Assembly (NCBI GenBank): GCA_002282555.1
Contig: NCJR01000086.1
Coordinates: forward strand, 1-7,623
Direction of reading: 5' to 3'
From: Rhodobacterales bacterium 34-62-10
GTDB taxonomy: Bacteria > Pseudomonadota > Alphaproteobacteria > Rhodobacterales > Rhodobacteraceae
DNA length: 7,623 nucleotides
Shown: positions 1 through 5,822 of the stretch, piece by piece
Numbering within the stretch: position 1 is the first letter of the stretch
Layout: the number at the start of each line of letters is the position of its first letter
Notes under the pieces: generated by a model
Told to the model about the DNA's origin: nothing
The model's database searches: none
What the model saw: only the letters and a program-made list of their open reading frames with translations
Translations under genes and position numbers: made by a program

Positions 1-78
1 ATCGGCCCAGTCGAACTGACCCAGATCGGGGGCATCCTTGGCGCGCAGTTTCGGGACTTGGCGGCTCATTTCGTTCAT
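1..78 (-). CDS. gcdH: Glutaryl-CoA dehydrogenase, N-terminal fragment (runs off left edge)
   Basis: Only the first 26 codons are in the window. The peptide starts MNEMSRQVPKLRAKDAP and continues DLGQFDWAD. The 'LRAKDAPDLGQFDWAD' stretch resembles the N-terminus of alphaproteobacterial glutaryl-CoA dehydrogenases, which are FAD-dependent acyl-CoA dehydrogenases. They convert glutaryl-CoA to crotonyl-CoA in lysine and tryptophan breakdown. The ATG at 78 is supported by a perfect AAGGAGG Shine-Dalgarno sequence on the minus strand (84-90) with 5 nt spacing. The gene is divergent from a LysR regulator of the group that includes GcdR, which fits the assignment. No catalytic residue is visible in this fragment, so the call rests on the N-terminal signature and the neighbour. 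Another acyl-CoA dehydrogenase remains possible. Confidence 0.7.
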   Translation of the reverse strand, partial: MNEMSRQVPKLRAKDAPDLGQFDWAD

Positions 79-83
79 GGGGT

Positions 84-90
84 CCTCCTT
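84..90 (-). promoter_or_regulatory. Ribosome binding site of gcdH
   Basis: On the minus strand this reads AAGGAGG, a perfect complement to the 16S anti-Shine-Dalgarno sequence, 5 nt before the ATG at 78. It fixes the start of the truncated left-edge gene. Confidence 0.8.
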
Positions 91-141
91 CAGGAATGGC
101 GCGACACGGGTCGTGATCATGAGTTTTTCGCGCGGTCTTTT

Positions 142-207
142 CTTGTCTGCGTGCAGGTTACACCATAGACAAGCCTGAAAGAAACGATAGTTTCGCATCA
201 CATGATG
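142..207. promoter_or_regulatory. Divergent control region with three inverted repeats (candidate LysR operators)
   Basis: Three perfect dyads lie between the two divergent starts. CTTGTCT (142-148) pairs with AGACAAG (167-173) over an 18-nt spacer. GAAAC-GATA-GTTTC spans 181-194. CATCA-CA-TGATG spans 196-207, ending 14 bp before the LysR ATG. On the minus strand TATGGT (162-167) is a possible -10 for the dehydrogenase gene; the GAAAC/GTTTC dyad would then lie over its poorly conserved -35, as is common for LysR-activated promoters. LysR regulators typically bind such intergenic dyads, repress themselves and activate the divergent gene. The repeats are seen directly; their role as operators is inferred. 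Confidence 0.5.
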
Positions 208-221
208 AGTAAACCGCATAG

Positions 222-1130
222 ATGATCGCCCCGCGCCGCTTCTTGCCTTCGATCGCATCGCTGCGCGCGCTTGAGGCGCTGGACCGTCTGGGCAGCGCCA
301 CGGCGGTGGCGGATGAGTTGTCGCTGACGCAAAGCGCGGTCAGTCGTCAGATCCAGACGCTGGAGGCGCAGATGGGCGTGCCGCTGGTCCTGCGGGACGG
401 GCGGCGGATGGAGTTGACGCCCCCTGCCCGCGCCTATGTCGCCGAGGTGCGCGAGGCGCTGCATCAGATCGCGCAGGCCTCGCTCAGGTTGCGGGTGCAG
501 CCGCGTGGCGGGACGCTGGATCTGGCTATCCTGCCCACCTTCGGGATGCGCTGGCTGGTGCCGCGTCTGGCGGATTTCGCGAGGTTGCATCCGGAGGTGA
601 CGATCAACATGGCCACGCGGCTGGCGCCGTTCAACTTTGCCACGCAACCCTTTGATGCGGCGATCCATTACGGCGATGCCGATTGGTCGGGCACGGATCA
701 TATGCTGCTGCGCACCGAAACCGTGGTGGCGGTCTGCACGCCGGATCTGGCGATGCGCCGCCCCCTGCGGCGGGCGGCTGATCTTCTGTCCCTGCCCTTG
801 CTGCATATCGAGACGCGGCCCCGCGCCTGGGCGGATTGGTTCGCCAGTCACGGTGTCACGACCGAGGTGCCGCAGGGCACGGTCTATGACCAATTCTCGA
901 CCATCACGCAGGCGGCGTTGCACGGATTGGGTGTGGCGTTGCTGCCTGATTATCTGGCGGAGCAGGATCTGGCGGCGGGACGTCTGGTGATGGCGTTTGG
1001 CGGGCCGACGCGGACGCGGGGCAGTTATTATCTGGTCTGGCCGCGCGTCAAAGCGCAGGATCCGGCGCTGGTGCTGTTTCGCGATTGGCTGGCCACCCAG
1101 ACCGGGGATGAGGACACGCTGCCGCGGTGA
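222..1130 (+). CDS. LysR-family transcriptional regulator (GcdR/GcvA-like), divergent from gcdH
   Basis: A complete 302-residue LysR-type regulator, of normal length. An N-terminal winged helix-turn-helix covers about residues 10-70, with the recognition region AVADELSLTQSAVSRQIQTL at about 29-48 and the wing 'VLRDGRRMELTPPARAY'. A linker helix follows to about 90, then a periplasmic-binding-protein-like effector domain (about 96-295) opening 'GTLDLAILPTFGMRWLVPRL'. That opening is typical of the GcvA/AmpR/TrpI/GcdR group. The position next to a probable gcdH suggests it controls glutarate/glutaryl-CoA catabolism, sensing a pathway intermediate in the cytoplasm. This role is inferred from context. 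The ATG has only a weak Shine-Dalgarno sequence, and the dyads just upstream suggest autoregulation. The gene converges on the histidine kinase gene downstream. Family confidence is high; target confidence is moderate. Confidence 0.92.
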   Translation: MIAPRRFLPSIASLRALEALDRLGSATAVADELSLTQSAVSRQIQTLEAQMGVPLVLRDGRRMELTPPARAYVAEVREALHQIAQASLRLRVQPRGGTLDLAILPTFGMRWLVPRLADFARLHPEVTINMATRLAPFNFATQPFDAAIHYGDADWSGTDHMLLRTETVVAVCTPDLAMRRPLRRAADLLSLPLLHIETRPRAWADWFASHGVTTEVPQGTVYDQFSTITQAALHGLGVALLPDYLAEQDLAAGRLVMAFGGPTRTRGSYYLVWPRVKAQDPALVLFRDWLATQTGDEDTLPR

Positions 1131-1160
1131 TCCAGGCGTTTCGATTTCACCTTGACACAA

Positions 1161-1188
1161 AAATATCGCCTAACGCGTTGAAATATTT
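1161..1188 (-). terminator. Weak AT-rich inverted repeat between convergent genes, possible terminator
   Basis: AAATAT (1161-1166) and ATATTT (1183-1188) form a 6-bp inverted repeat with a 16-nt loop that contains the palindrome AACGCGTT (1172-1179). Read on the minus strand, downstream of the kinase gene, the right arm runs into a short T tract. The stem is short and AT-rich, so termination is only a guess. No stronger hairpin is visible in the 101-bp convergent gap. Confidence 0.2.
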
Positions 1189-1231
1189 GATTCAGGCAGC
1201 GTTGGGTGATTAAGGTTCAATCGAGAGCGCT

Positions 1232-2272
1232 TTACAGCACGCGCGGCAGGACCACGGTGAAGCGGCTGCCCTGCCCCAGCGTGCTCTCGATCCGCAGCCG
1301 TCCGCGATGGCGGTTGACGATATGCTTGACGATGGCCAGTCCCAGCCCGGTGCCGCCCATTTCACGCGAGCGGTGACCATCGACGCGGTAGAACCGTTCG
1401 GTCAGGCGCGGAATATGCACAGGATCAATGCCGGGGCCATTGTCGATCACGTCGATACTGATGGCCGGTCCACGCAACGAGGGGTCGCGCTCGAGCGGGG
1501 TCAGATGGACCTGCACCGCAGGCGGCCGACCCCCGTATTTGATCGCATTCTCGATCAGGTTGCCGAACACCTGCCGCAACTGATCCGCGTCACCCTCGAC
1601 GAAAAAGGGCGCCGTATCCATTTGGGCAGTCAAGGTGCCACCGGACTTTTCGGCCAAGGGCGCAAGGGTCCGCATCACCGAGCGCAACAGGTCCGTCAGC
1701 TCCAGTCTTGTGTCGGGACGCACACGCTCCATCTCCTCGACCTGACTGAGCGACAGCAGATCGCGCACCAACCGGTTCATTCGCTGCGCCTCATTCGCCA
1801 TTATGCCCAGAAACCGCGCGCGCGCTGTGGCGTCATCCTTGGCGGGGCCTTGCAGCGTCTCGATGAAGCCGATCAGCGCGGTCAGAGGCGTGCGAAGCTC
1901 GTGGCTGACATTGGCCACGAAATCGCGGCGCATCTGGCCGATCTGCTGCTGGTTCGTCACATCCTCAAAGCTGATCAGGATGCCCGTTGCGGGTCCCGCT
2001 TCGACATGGGCGCAGTGGACGGCATAGATCACGTCCTGCATCCCGTCCTTGGCCAGATAGCGTGCCGCTTGCGGCAATCGCTGCGCGCGGGCTGCGGCCA
2101 CGGCATCCAGCACGGTGGGTTGCCGGATCACGGTGATGAAGGGCCGCCCCTCGGCTGTGCCGAACAACGCCTCGGCCCGCGCGTTCAAGCCCATGATGCG
2201 GTCACCCTCGCCCAGAAAGATGGCGGGCAAGGGGACGGCGTCAAGGATGCTGCGGATCGTGGCGTCCGGCAT
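1232..2272 (-). CDS. phoR: PhoR-like sensor histidine kinase, no transmembrane segment
   Basis: 346 residues, a complete two-component kinase. A PAS-like sensor region covers about 5-108 ('ILDAVPLPAIFLGEGDRIMGLN', then 'GILISFEDVTNQQQ'). The HisKA dimerisation domain has the H-box 'RRDFVANVSHELRTPLTALI', with phospho-acceptor His124. The ATPase domain shows the N-box 'NLIENAIKYG' (237-247), the G1 box DNGPGI (277-282), the F region 'ERFYRVD' and the G2 box GGTGLGLAI (306-314). Everything needed for ATP binding and autophosphorylation is present. Sequence style matches PhoR, which phosphorylates PhoB in the phosphate-starvation response, probably through the PstSCAB-PhoU complex. No hydrophobic membrane anchor is visible, so it should be cytoplasmic or peripherally attached. 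Its ATG is 4 nt after the stop of the upstream PLP-enzyme gene and has no clear Shine-Dalgarno sequence, which suggests translational coupling. No response regulator or pst gene lies in the window, so the PhoR name is probable, not proven. Confidence 0.85.
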   Translation of the reverse strand: MPDATIRSILDAVPLPAIFLGEGDRIMGLNARAEALFGTAEGRPFITVIRQPTVLDAVAAARAQRLPQAARYLAKDGMQDVIYAVHCAHVEAGPATGILISFEDVTNQQQIGQMRRDFVANVSHELRTPLTALIGFIETLQGPAKDDATARARFLGIMANEAQRMNRLVRDLLSLSQVEEMERVRPDTRLELTDLLRSVMRTLAPLAEKSGGTLTAQMDTAPFFVEGDADQLRQVFGNLIENAIKYGGRPPAVQVHLTPLERDPSLRGPAISIDVIDNGPGIDPVHIPRLTERFYRVDGHRSREMGGTGLGLAIVKHIVNRHRGRLRIESTLGQGSRFTVVLPRVL

Positions 2273-2276
2273 CGGC

Positions 2277-3464
2277 TCAGTCTGCGCCGCGCGTGGCGGC
2301 CACGGCGCGGGTAAAGACCGCCAGCAGCGCGTCAGGCTCTTCCAGACCGACCGAGACGCGGAAGAACCCCTCGCTCATGCCAAGCGCCTCACGTTCGGCA
2401 GGCTGAAGCGCGCGATGCGAGGAGCTGGCCGGATGCGAGAGCGTGGTGCCCACATCGCCCAGTGTCGGCGCAAAAGCCAGACCATCGGCGGCGCGGGTGA
2501 AGGCATTGGCGGCAGCGCGCCCGCCCTCCAACTCGAAGCTGACCATGTTGCAGCCGCGCGTGCCCAGCAATTCGCCAGCACGCGCGCGATCCGGGTGGTC
2601 GGCCCGCATCGGGTAGAGCACGCGCTTGACGCCCGGCAAGCCCGCCAGATGATCGGCAAGTGCGCTCGCATTCGCCTCGGCCCGGTCAAAGCGCAGGTTG
2701 AAGGTGGCCAGACCCCGCTCGGCCAGCCAGCAGTCAAAGGGGCTGGCGGTCAGGCCGGTGGTGACGGCGAAATCGTAGATCGCCTTTTGCAGGACAGGAT
2801 CGGTCGCACAGGCATAGCCCAGCGTCACGTCGGAATGGCCCGCCAACAGCTTGGTCACCGAGTGGATGACGATATCGGCACCTGCATCAAAGGGGCGATA
2901 GGCGCGCGGTGTGGTAAAGGTGTTATCGACCGCCAGCAGGACGCCACGCGCCTTGCACAGCTTGGCCAGACCCTCAATATCGGCCACGCGCAGCGTCGGG
3001 TTCGACACCACCTCGACCAGAATCATCCGGGTTTCAGGGCGCAGGGCCGCTTCCATTGCAGCGACATCGGTGGGATCGGCCAGACTGGTGGCAATGCCCA
3101 GACGCGGCAGGTCCTGCTTCATCAGGCGCAGGGACCGGCCATAAAGCTTATCGCCCCCCAACACATGATCGCCCGCCTTGAGCAAACCCATCATCACCGC
3201 CGCGACCGCCGACATGCCCGAGGACGTCACGATCCCGCCTTGCCCGCCTTCCAGCAGATCGATCCGCTGCGCCAGCACATCGGCATTGGGATGGCCTTCG
3301 CGCGCATAGGTGTAGCCTTGCGTGCGCCCCTCATATTGCGCGTCCAGATCGTCGGGCGTGTCCGAGGCATAGACCACCGAAGGGCTGAGCGGTGTGACCA
3401 CCGGGCGGCTGATGCTGTCAGGCAGGGGAACGGGGCGGATCAGCGATCCTTTGGAGTTCTTCAT
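2277..3464 (-). CDS. Cys/Met-metabolism PLP-dependent enzyme (cystathionine gamma-synthase / sulfhydrylase / lyase family)
   Basis: 395 residues, full length for the trans-sulfuration family (fold type I PLP enzymes, cytoplasmic, usually tetrameric). Visible landmarks are the 'YAREGHPN' segment (53-60), whose Tyr53 and Arg55 correspond to residues reaching the neighbour's PLP phosphate; the phosphate-binding loop SSGMSA (81-86); Tyr108, which stacks on PLP; Asp180 in 'AVDNTFTTP'; and the Schiff-base Lys205 in 'HSVTKLLAGHSDVTLG'. 'RGLATFNLRF', 'LSHPASSSHR' and 'RVSVGLE' follow, with Arg369 a likely carboxylate binder. The catalytic set is intact. The reaction cannot be settled from sequence: cystathionine gamma-synthase, O-succinyl/acetylhomoserine sulfhydrylase, methionine gamma-lyase or cystathionine lyase are all possible. 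The usual NPT after the Tyr-x-Arg motif is replaced by HPN, so it is a divergent member. A Shine-Dalgarno AGGAAA at 3474-3479 supports the ATG. It heads a two-gene unit with the downstream kinase. Confidence 0.9.
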   Translation of the reverse strand: MKNSKGSLIRPVPLPDSISRPVVTPLSPSVVYASDTPDDLDAQYEGRTQGYTYAREGHPNADVLAQRIDLLEGGQGGIVTSSGMSAVAAVMMGLLKAGDHVLGGDKLYGRSLRLMKQDLPRLGIATSLADPTDVAAMEAALRPETRMILVEVVSNPTLRVADIEGLAKLCKARGVLLAVDNTFTTPRAYRPFDAGADIVIHSVTKLLAGHSDVTLGYACATDPVLQKAIYDFAVTTGLTASPFDCWLAERGLATFNLRFDRAEANASALADHLAGLPGVKRVLYPMRADHPDRARAGELLGTRGCNMVSFELEGGRAAANAFTRAADGLAFAPTLGDVGTTLSHPASSSHRALQPAEREALGMSEGFFRVSVGLEEPDALLAVFTRAVAATRGAD

Positions 3465-3479
3465 GGCATGTCTTTCCTA

Positions 3480-3493
3480 TTGCTGCGCAACAA
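3480..3493. promoter_or_regulatory. Near-perfect palindrome upstream of the PLP-enzyme gene
   Basis: TTGCTGCGCAACAA is a 14-bp dyad with a single mismatched pair and a TGCGCA core. It lies 16 bp before the ATG at 3464, just upstream of the Shine-Dalgarno region. It could be a repressor operator or occur by chance; no known regulator site was matched. Confidence 0.25.
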
Positions 3494-3555
3494 CTGGCAC
3501 AGGCCGCAGACAACGGCAAGCGGTGCCCATGGCCCCTGCCCTGCGTTTTGCCGTG

Positions 3556-3583
3556 TTTCTTCTTGCCTCAAATATCCCCGCGC
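3556..3583. repeat. Possible dispersed Rhodobacteraceae intergenic motif
   Basis: On the plus strand a TTTCTTCTTGCC block is followed by TCAAATATCCCCGCGC. Sequences of the form 'ttcatcttgcc-n-aaatatcccc' recur between genes in Rhodobacteraceae, as far as I recall. This copy lies just beyond the stop of the carbonic anhydrase-like gene, in a 129-bp spacer (3465-3593) that shows no other gene or clear terminator. Only one copy is present in the window, so repeat status is an inference. Confidence 0.3.
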
Positions 3584-3593
3584 AGCGTGTCAC

Positions 3594-4121
3594 TCAGAGC
3601 GGGGTCAGACCTTTGGCGAAACGGCGCATGTTCATCTGGTAGCCTTCAGCCGAGCGGCGCAGCCCCTCGATCGCGGCCTCGTCCAACTGGCGCACCACCT
3701 TGCCGGGCGCGCCCATCACCAGTGATCCGTCCGGGATCTCCTTGCCTTCGGTCACCAGCGCCCCGGCCCCGATCAGGCAGTTCTTGCCGATCCGGGCCCC
3801 GTTCAGGATCGTGGCTCCCATGCCGATCAGGGTATTGTCGCCAATGGTGCAGCCATGCAGCATCGCCTTGTGCCCGATGGTGCAGTTCATGCCCACTGTC
3901 AGCGGATAGCCGATATCGGTATGCATGACGGTGTTTTCCTGCACATTGCTGCCCGCGCCGATATGGATCACCTCGTTATCGCCGCGCAGCGTCGCGCCGA
4001 ACCATACGGATGCGCCGGGTTCCAGCACCACATTGCCGATCACATTGGCATCGGGTGCGATCCAGCAATCACCGTCTGCGGGCAGTTGCGGGGATTTTCC
4101 ATCCAGAGCGTAAAGTGTCAT
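3594..4121 (-). CDS. Gamma-carbonic anhydrase family protein (left-handed beta-helix hexapeptide repeats)
   Basis: 175 residues, full length for the bacterial gamma-CA-like (YrdA/PaaY-type) family, expected to form a cytoplasmic trimer. Hexapeptide turns such as '[20 protein letters not shown]', '[19 protein letters not shown]' and '[13 protein letters not shown]' build a left-handed beta-helix over about 20-140, followed by a C-terminal helix (about 146-170). The three zinc-binding histidines are present as His67, His84 and His89. Arg46, Asp48 and Gln61 match the other conserved active-site positions of archaeal Cam. Metal binding is therefore likely, but carbonic anhydrase activity is unproven in many family members. 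The ATG overlaps the gmk stop by 4 nt (ATGA), with Shine-Dalgarno GAGGA (4128-4132) inside gmk and 6-nt spacing. It is thus translationally coupled as the last gene of the yicC-gmk operon. No strong terminator follows. Confidence 0.92.
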   Translation of the reverse strand: MTLYALDGKSPQLPADGDCWIAPDANVIGNVVLEPGASVWFGATLRGDNEVIHIGAGSNVQENTVMHTDIGYPLTVGMNCTIGHKAMLHGCTIGDNTLIGMGATILNGARIGKNCLIGAGALVTEGKEIPDGSLVMGAPGKVVRQLDEAAIEGLRRSAEGYQMNMRRFAKGLTPL

Positions 4122-4759
4122 GTGCGATCCTCGAATTCCTTGTTGAGACGGCGGACAGTGTCGACCAGTCCGGGCTGCTGCGACAGGCGCAGGCGTTCGG
4201 CGCTCACGATGGTCTTGAGCTTGTCGAAGGTCGCGTCCAGATCGTCATTGACCAGCACGAAGTCATATTCCGGCCAGTGGCTGATCTCGTCGCGCGATTT
4301 GGTCATGCGGGTGTTGATCACATCATCGCTGTCTTGCCCGCGCGAGCGCAGGCGGCGTTCCAGTTCGGGGATCGACGGCGGCAGGATGAAGACCGACAGG
4401 ACATGTTTGCCAAGGCTGGAGTTGCGGACCTGCTGACCGCCCTGCCAGTCGATATCGAAAAGCACGTCCTGGCCTGCGTCGATGGCGGCGGCGACCGGAC
4501 CTTTGGGGCTGCCGTAGAAATTGCCGAACACCTCGGCATGTTCCAGCATCTCGTCGCGCGCCACCATGCCCTCGAATTCATCGCGGCTGTGGAAATAGTA
4601 TTCGCGGCCATGGTCTTCGCCCGGGCGCGGGGGCCGTGTCGTGGCCGAGACCGAGAAGCGGATCGACGGGTCCCAGTCGCGCAACCGTTTGGCCAGCGTC
4701 GATTTTCCTGCGCCCGAGGGTGAGGACAGAATGATCAGAAGTCCGCGTCGCTGTTCCAT
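4118..4759 (-). CDS. gmk: Guanylate kinase
   Basis: Phosphorylates GMP (and dGMP) to GDP with ATP in purine nucleotide synthesis; cytoplasmic. From the start chosen here it has 213 residues, normal for the family. The P-loop is '[10 protein letters not shown]' (12-21, Lys19). The GMP-binding part shows '[11 protein letters not shown]' (38-48), 'GREYYF' (51-56) and '[11 protein letters not shown]' (73-83), then 'DIDWQGG' (102-108). The lid region is '[13 protein letters not shown]' (140-152), and 'FVLVNDDLD' (167-175) is also typical. The open frame begins 6 codons earlier, at an ATG at 4777, but that codon has no Shine-Dalgarno sequence. The ATG at 4759 has GGAAGG 7 nt upstream and gives [19 protein letters not shown], with the usual short lead before the P-loop. 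It follows yicC by 24 nt and overlaps the gamma-CA gene by 4 nt. Function is near certain; the start is likely. Confidence 0.96.
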   Translation of the reverse strand: MEQRRGLLIILSSPSGAGKSTLAKRLRDWDPSIRFSVSATTRPPRPGEDHGREYYFHSRDEFEGMVARDEMLEHAEVFGNFYGSPKGPVAAAIDAGQDVLFDIDWQGGQQVRNSSLGKHVLSVFILPPSIPELERRLRSRGQDSDDVINTRMTKSRDEISHWPEYDFVLVNDDLDATFDKLKTIVSAERLRLSQQPGLVDTVRRLNKEFEDRT

Positions 4760-4766
4760 GGTCTTG

Positions 4767-4772
4767 CCTTCC
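4767..4772 (-). promoter_or_regulatory. Ribosome binding site deciding the gmk start
   Basis: Minus-strand GGAAGG, 7 nt before the ATG at 4759. It lies inside the six extra codons that an ATG at 4777 would add. No comparable site precedes 4777, where the upstream sequence is AT-rich (CAATAAATCCGC), so the internal start is favoured. Confidence 0.6.
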
Positions 4773-4783
4773 GTCATGCGGAT

Positions 4784-5674
4784 TTATTGGATGTTCTGAA
4801 CCTGCTCGCGCATCTGGTCGATCACGGTTTTCAGGTCCAGTCCGATCCGGGTCAAAACCTTGTGCTGCGACTTGGAGCAGAGCGTATTGGCCTCGCGGTT
4901 GAATTCCTGCATCAAGAAATCCAGTTTGCGGCCCACGGGTTCGGGACTGTCCAGCAGAGCGCGCGCGGCGTCGATATGGGCACGCAGGCGGTCCACCTCC
5001 TCGGTCACGTCGGCCTTGACCGCGATCAGGGCCAGTTCCTGCGCCCCGCGCTGCGGGTCTGCGCCATCGCTGTTGTCCAGCACGCGTGCCAGATTTGCGC
5101 GCAGCGTGGTGGCCATTTCGGTGGCGCGGGCTTCGGTCGCTGTGGCGACCTGATCGACCAGCGAGGCGATCTGCAACAACTGCGCGTGGATCACGCTGTG
5201 CAGCGCGCGCCCTTCGGCCCGGCGCATGGCGCGGAAATCGGCCAGAACGTTGTCGAAATCGGCCAGCAGCGCGGCCAGCAGCGGTGCGGATTCACTGTCC
5301 AGCCCGCGGCTTTCCAAAACGCCGCGCACGCCAAGGATATCCGCCGCCGTCGCCGGGGCCAGAGACAGGCCGGTCTGCATCGCTTCGGCCTCGACCTGCG
5401 CCATGGCCGCGATGACCGCAGACAATCCGGCGGGGTTCACGGCAAGTTCCACAGCCCCCTCGTCACGGCTCAGGCGCAGGTTCAGCGTGACATTGCCGCG
5501 CGCCACGGCTGCGGTCACGCGGGCGCGCAACCGCGCCTCAAGCCCGTCGATCCAATCGGGCACCCGCAACCGCAGGTCCAGCCCCTTGCCGTTGACGCTG
5601 CGCAGATCCCATGTCCAACTTGCCCCCAATGCCGCGCCTTTGGCAGTGGCAAACCCGGTCATCGATTCTATCAC
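4784..5674 (-). CDS. yicC: YicC/YloC-family endoribonuclease
   Basis: 296 residues from a GTG start. The N-terminal YicC-like domain opens 'MIESMTGFATAKG' and includes 'DLRSVNGKGLDLRLRVP'. The C-terminal DUF1732 region has the family hallmark: 'EEVDRLRAHI' (225-234), 'GRKLDFLMQEFNREANT' (248-264), then 'SKSQHKVLTRIGLDLKTVI' and the terminal 'REQVQNIQ'. Characterised members are endoribonucleases that take part in RNA turnover; this role here is carried over from the family. The open frame reaches an ATG at 5701, but that codon lacks a Shine-Dalgarno sequence. The GTG at 5674 has AAGGAG 8 nt upstream and gives the usual 'MIxSMTGFA' N-terminus, so I prefer it. It is the first gene of the yicC-gmk-gammaCA operon; yicC-gmk adjacency is common in alphaproteobacteria. 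Family assignment is firm. Confidence 0.93.
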   Translation of the reverse strand: MIESMTGFATAKGAALGASWTWDLRSVNGKGLDLRLRVPDWIDGLEARLRARVTAAVARGNVTLNLRLSRDEGAVELAVNPAGLSAVIAAMAQVEAEAMQTGLSLAPATAADILGVRGVLESRGLDSESAPLLAALLADFDNVLADFRAMRRAEGRALHSVIHAQLLQIASLVDQVATATEARATEMATTLRANLARVLDNSDGADPQRGAQELALIAVKADVTEEVDRLRAHIDAARALLDSPEPVGRKLDFLMQEFNREANTLCSKSQHKVLTRIGLDLKTVIDQMREQVQNIQ

Positions 5675-5682
5675 CTGCGGCT

Positions 5683-5688
5683 CTCCTT
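5683..5688 (-). promoter_or_regulatory. Ribosome binding site deciding the yicC GTG start
   Basis: Minus-strand AAGGAG, 8 nt before GTG at 5674. It lies within the nine-codon extension to the ATG at 5701, so both cannot be used efficiently. It supports the GTG start that restores the family N-terminus. Confidence 0.7.
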
Positions 5689-5716
5689 GATTGGCGATCA
5701 TGGTGCATCGGCTGAT

Positions 5717-5745
5717 GCCCTAGCCGTTCCGGGACTGAACGGCAA
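5717..5745 (-). promoter_or_regulatory. Perfect hairpin and weak promoter candidate upstream of yicC
   Basis: GCCGTTC (5723-5729) and GAACGGC (5737-5743) form a perfect 7-bp stem with a 7-nt loop. There is no T tract on either strand, so it is unlikely to be a terminator. On the minus strand TTGCCG (5740-5745) and TAGGGC (5717-5722) are spaced 17 bp apart and bracket the dyad as a weak -35/-10 pair for the yicC operon. An operator overlapping a promoter is possible; the -10 match is poor. Confidence 0.3.
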
Positions 5746-5771
5746 GACCGCCGCCAAACACCCCAAGGAGG

Positions 5772-5786
5772 TTAACCAAAGCTTGA
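5772..5786 (+). promoter_or_regulatory. CtrA-like binding site 1
   Basis: TTAACCAAAGCTTGA matches the CtrA consensus TTAA-N7-TTAA at 7 of 8 positions, and its first half also fits the half-site TTAACCAT at 7 of 8. It lies 153 bp upstream of the PAS-protein ATG, in the divergent region with yicC. CtrA is the alphaproteobacterial cell-cycle and motility response regulator. Match to consensus is seen; binding is inferred. Confidence 0.4.
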
Positions 5787-5811
5787 GAATTCGCGACGCA
5801 TTTTCGGCGAG

Positions 5812-5822
5812 ATATGGCATAT
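5812..5822. repeat. Short palindrome ATATG-G-CATAT
   Basis: A perfect 5-bp inverted repeat with a 1-nt centre, between the two CtrA-like sites and about 100 bp upstream of the PAS gene. It may be part of an AT-rich promoter or a regulator site. No convincing -35/-10 pair could be set around it. Confidence 0.25.

Noticed and set aside
144..172. TTGTCT-N17-CAGACA as a minus-strand promoter for gcdH
   Set aside because: The -10 match is only 2 of 6, and the elements coincide with the CTTGTCT/AGACAAG dyad, which better explains them.
198..1160. A 320-codon minus-strand frame opposite the LysR gene
   Set aside because: It is Arg/Gln/His-rich with no domain, exactly antisense to a well-formed LysR regulator.
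2115..3725. A 536-codon open frame on the plus strand
   Set aside because: It runs antisense to the kinase, PLP enzyme and gamma-CA genes, has a low-complexity Arg/Gln/His/Gly-rich composition, and matches no family. It is a shadow of high-GC codon use.
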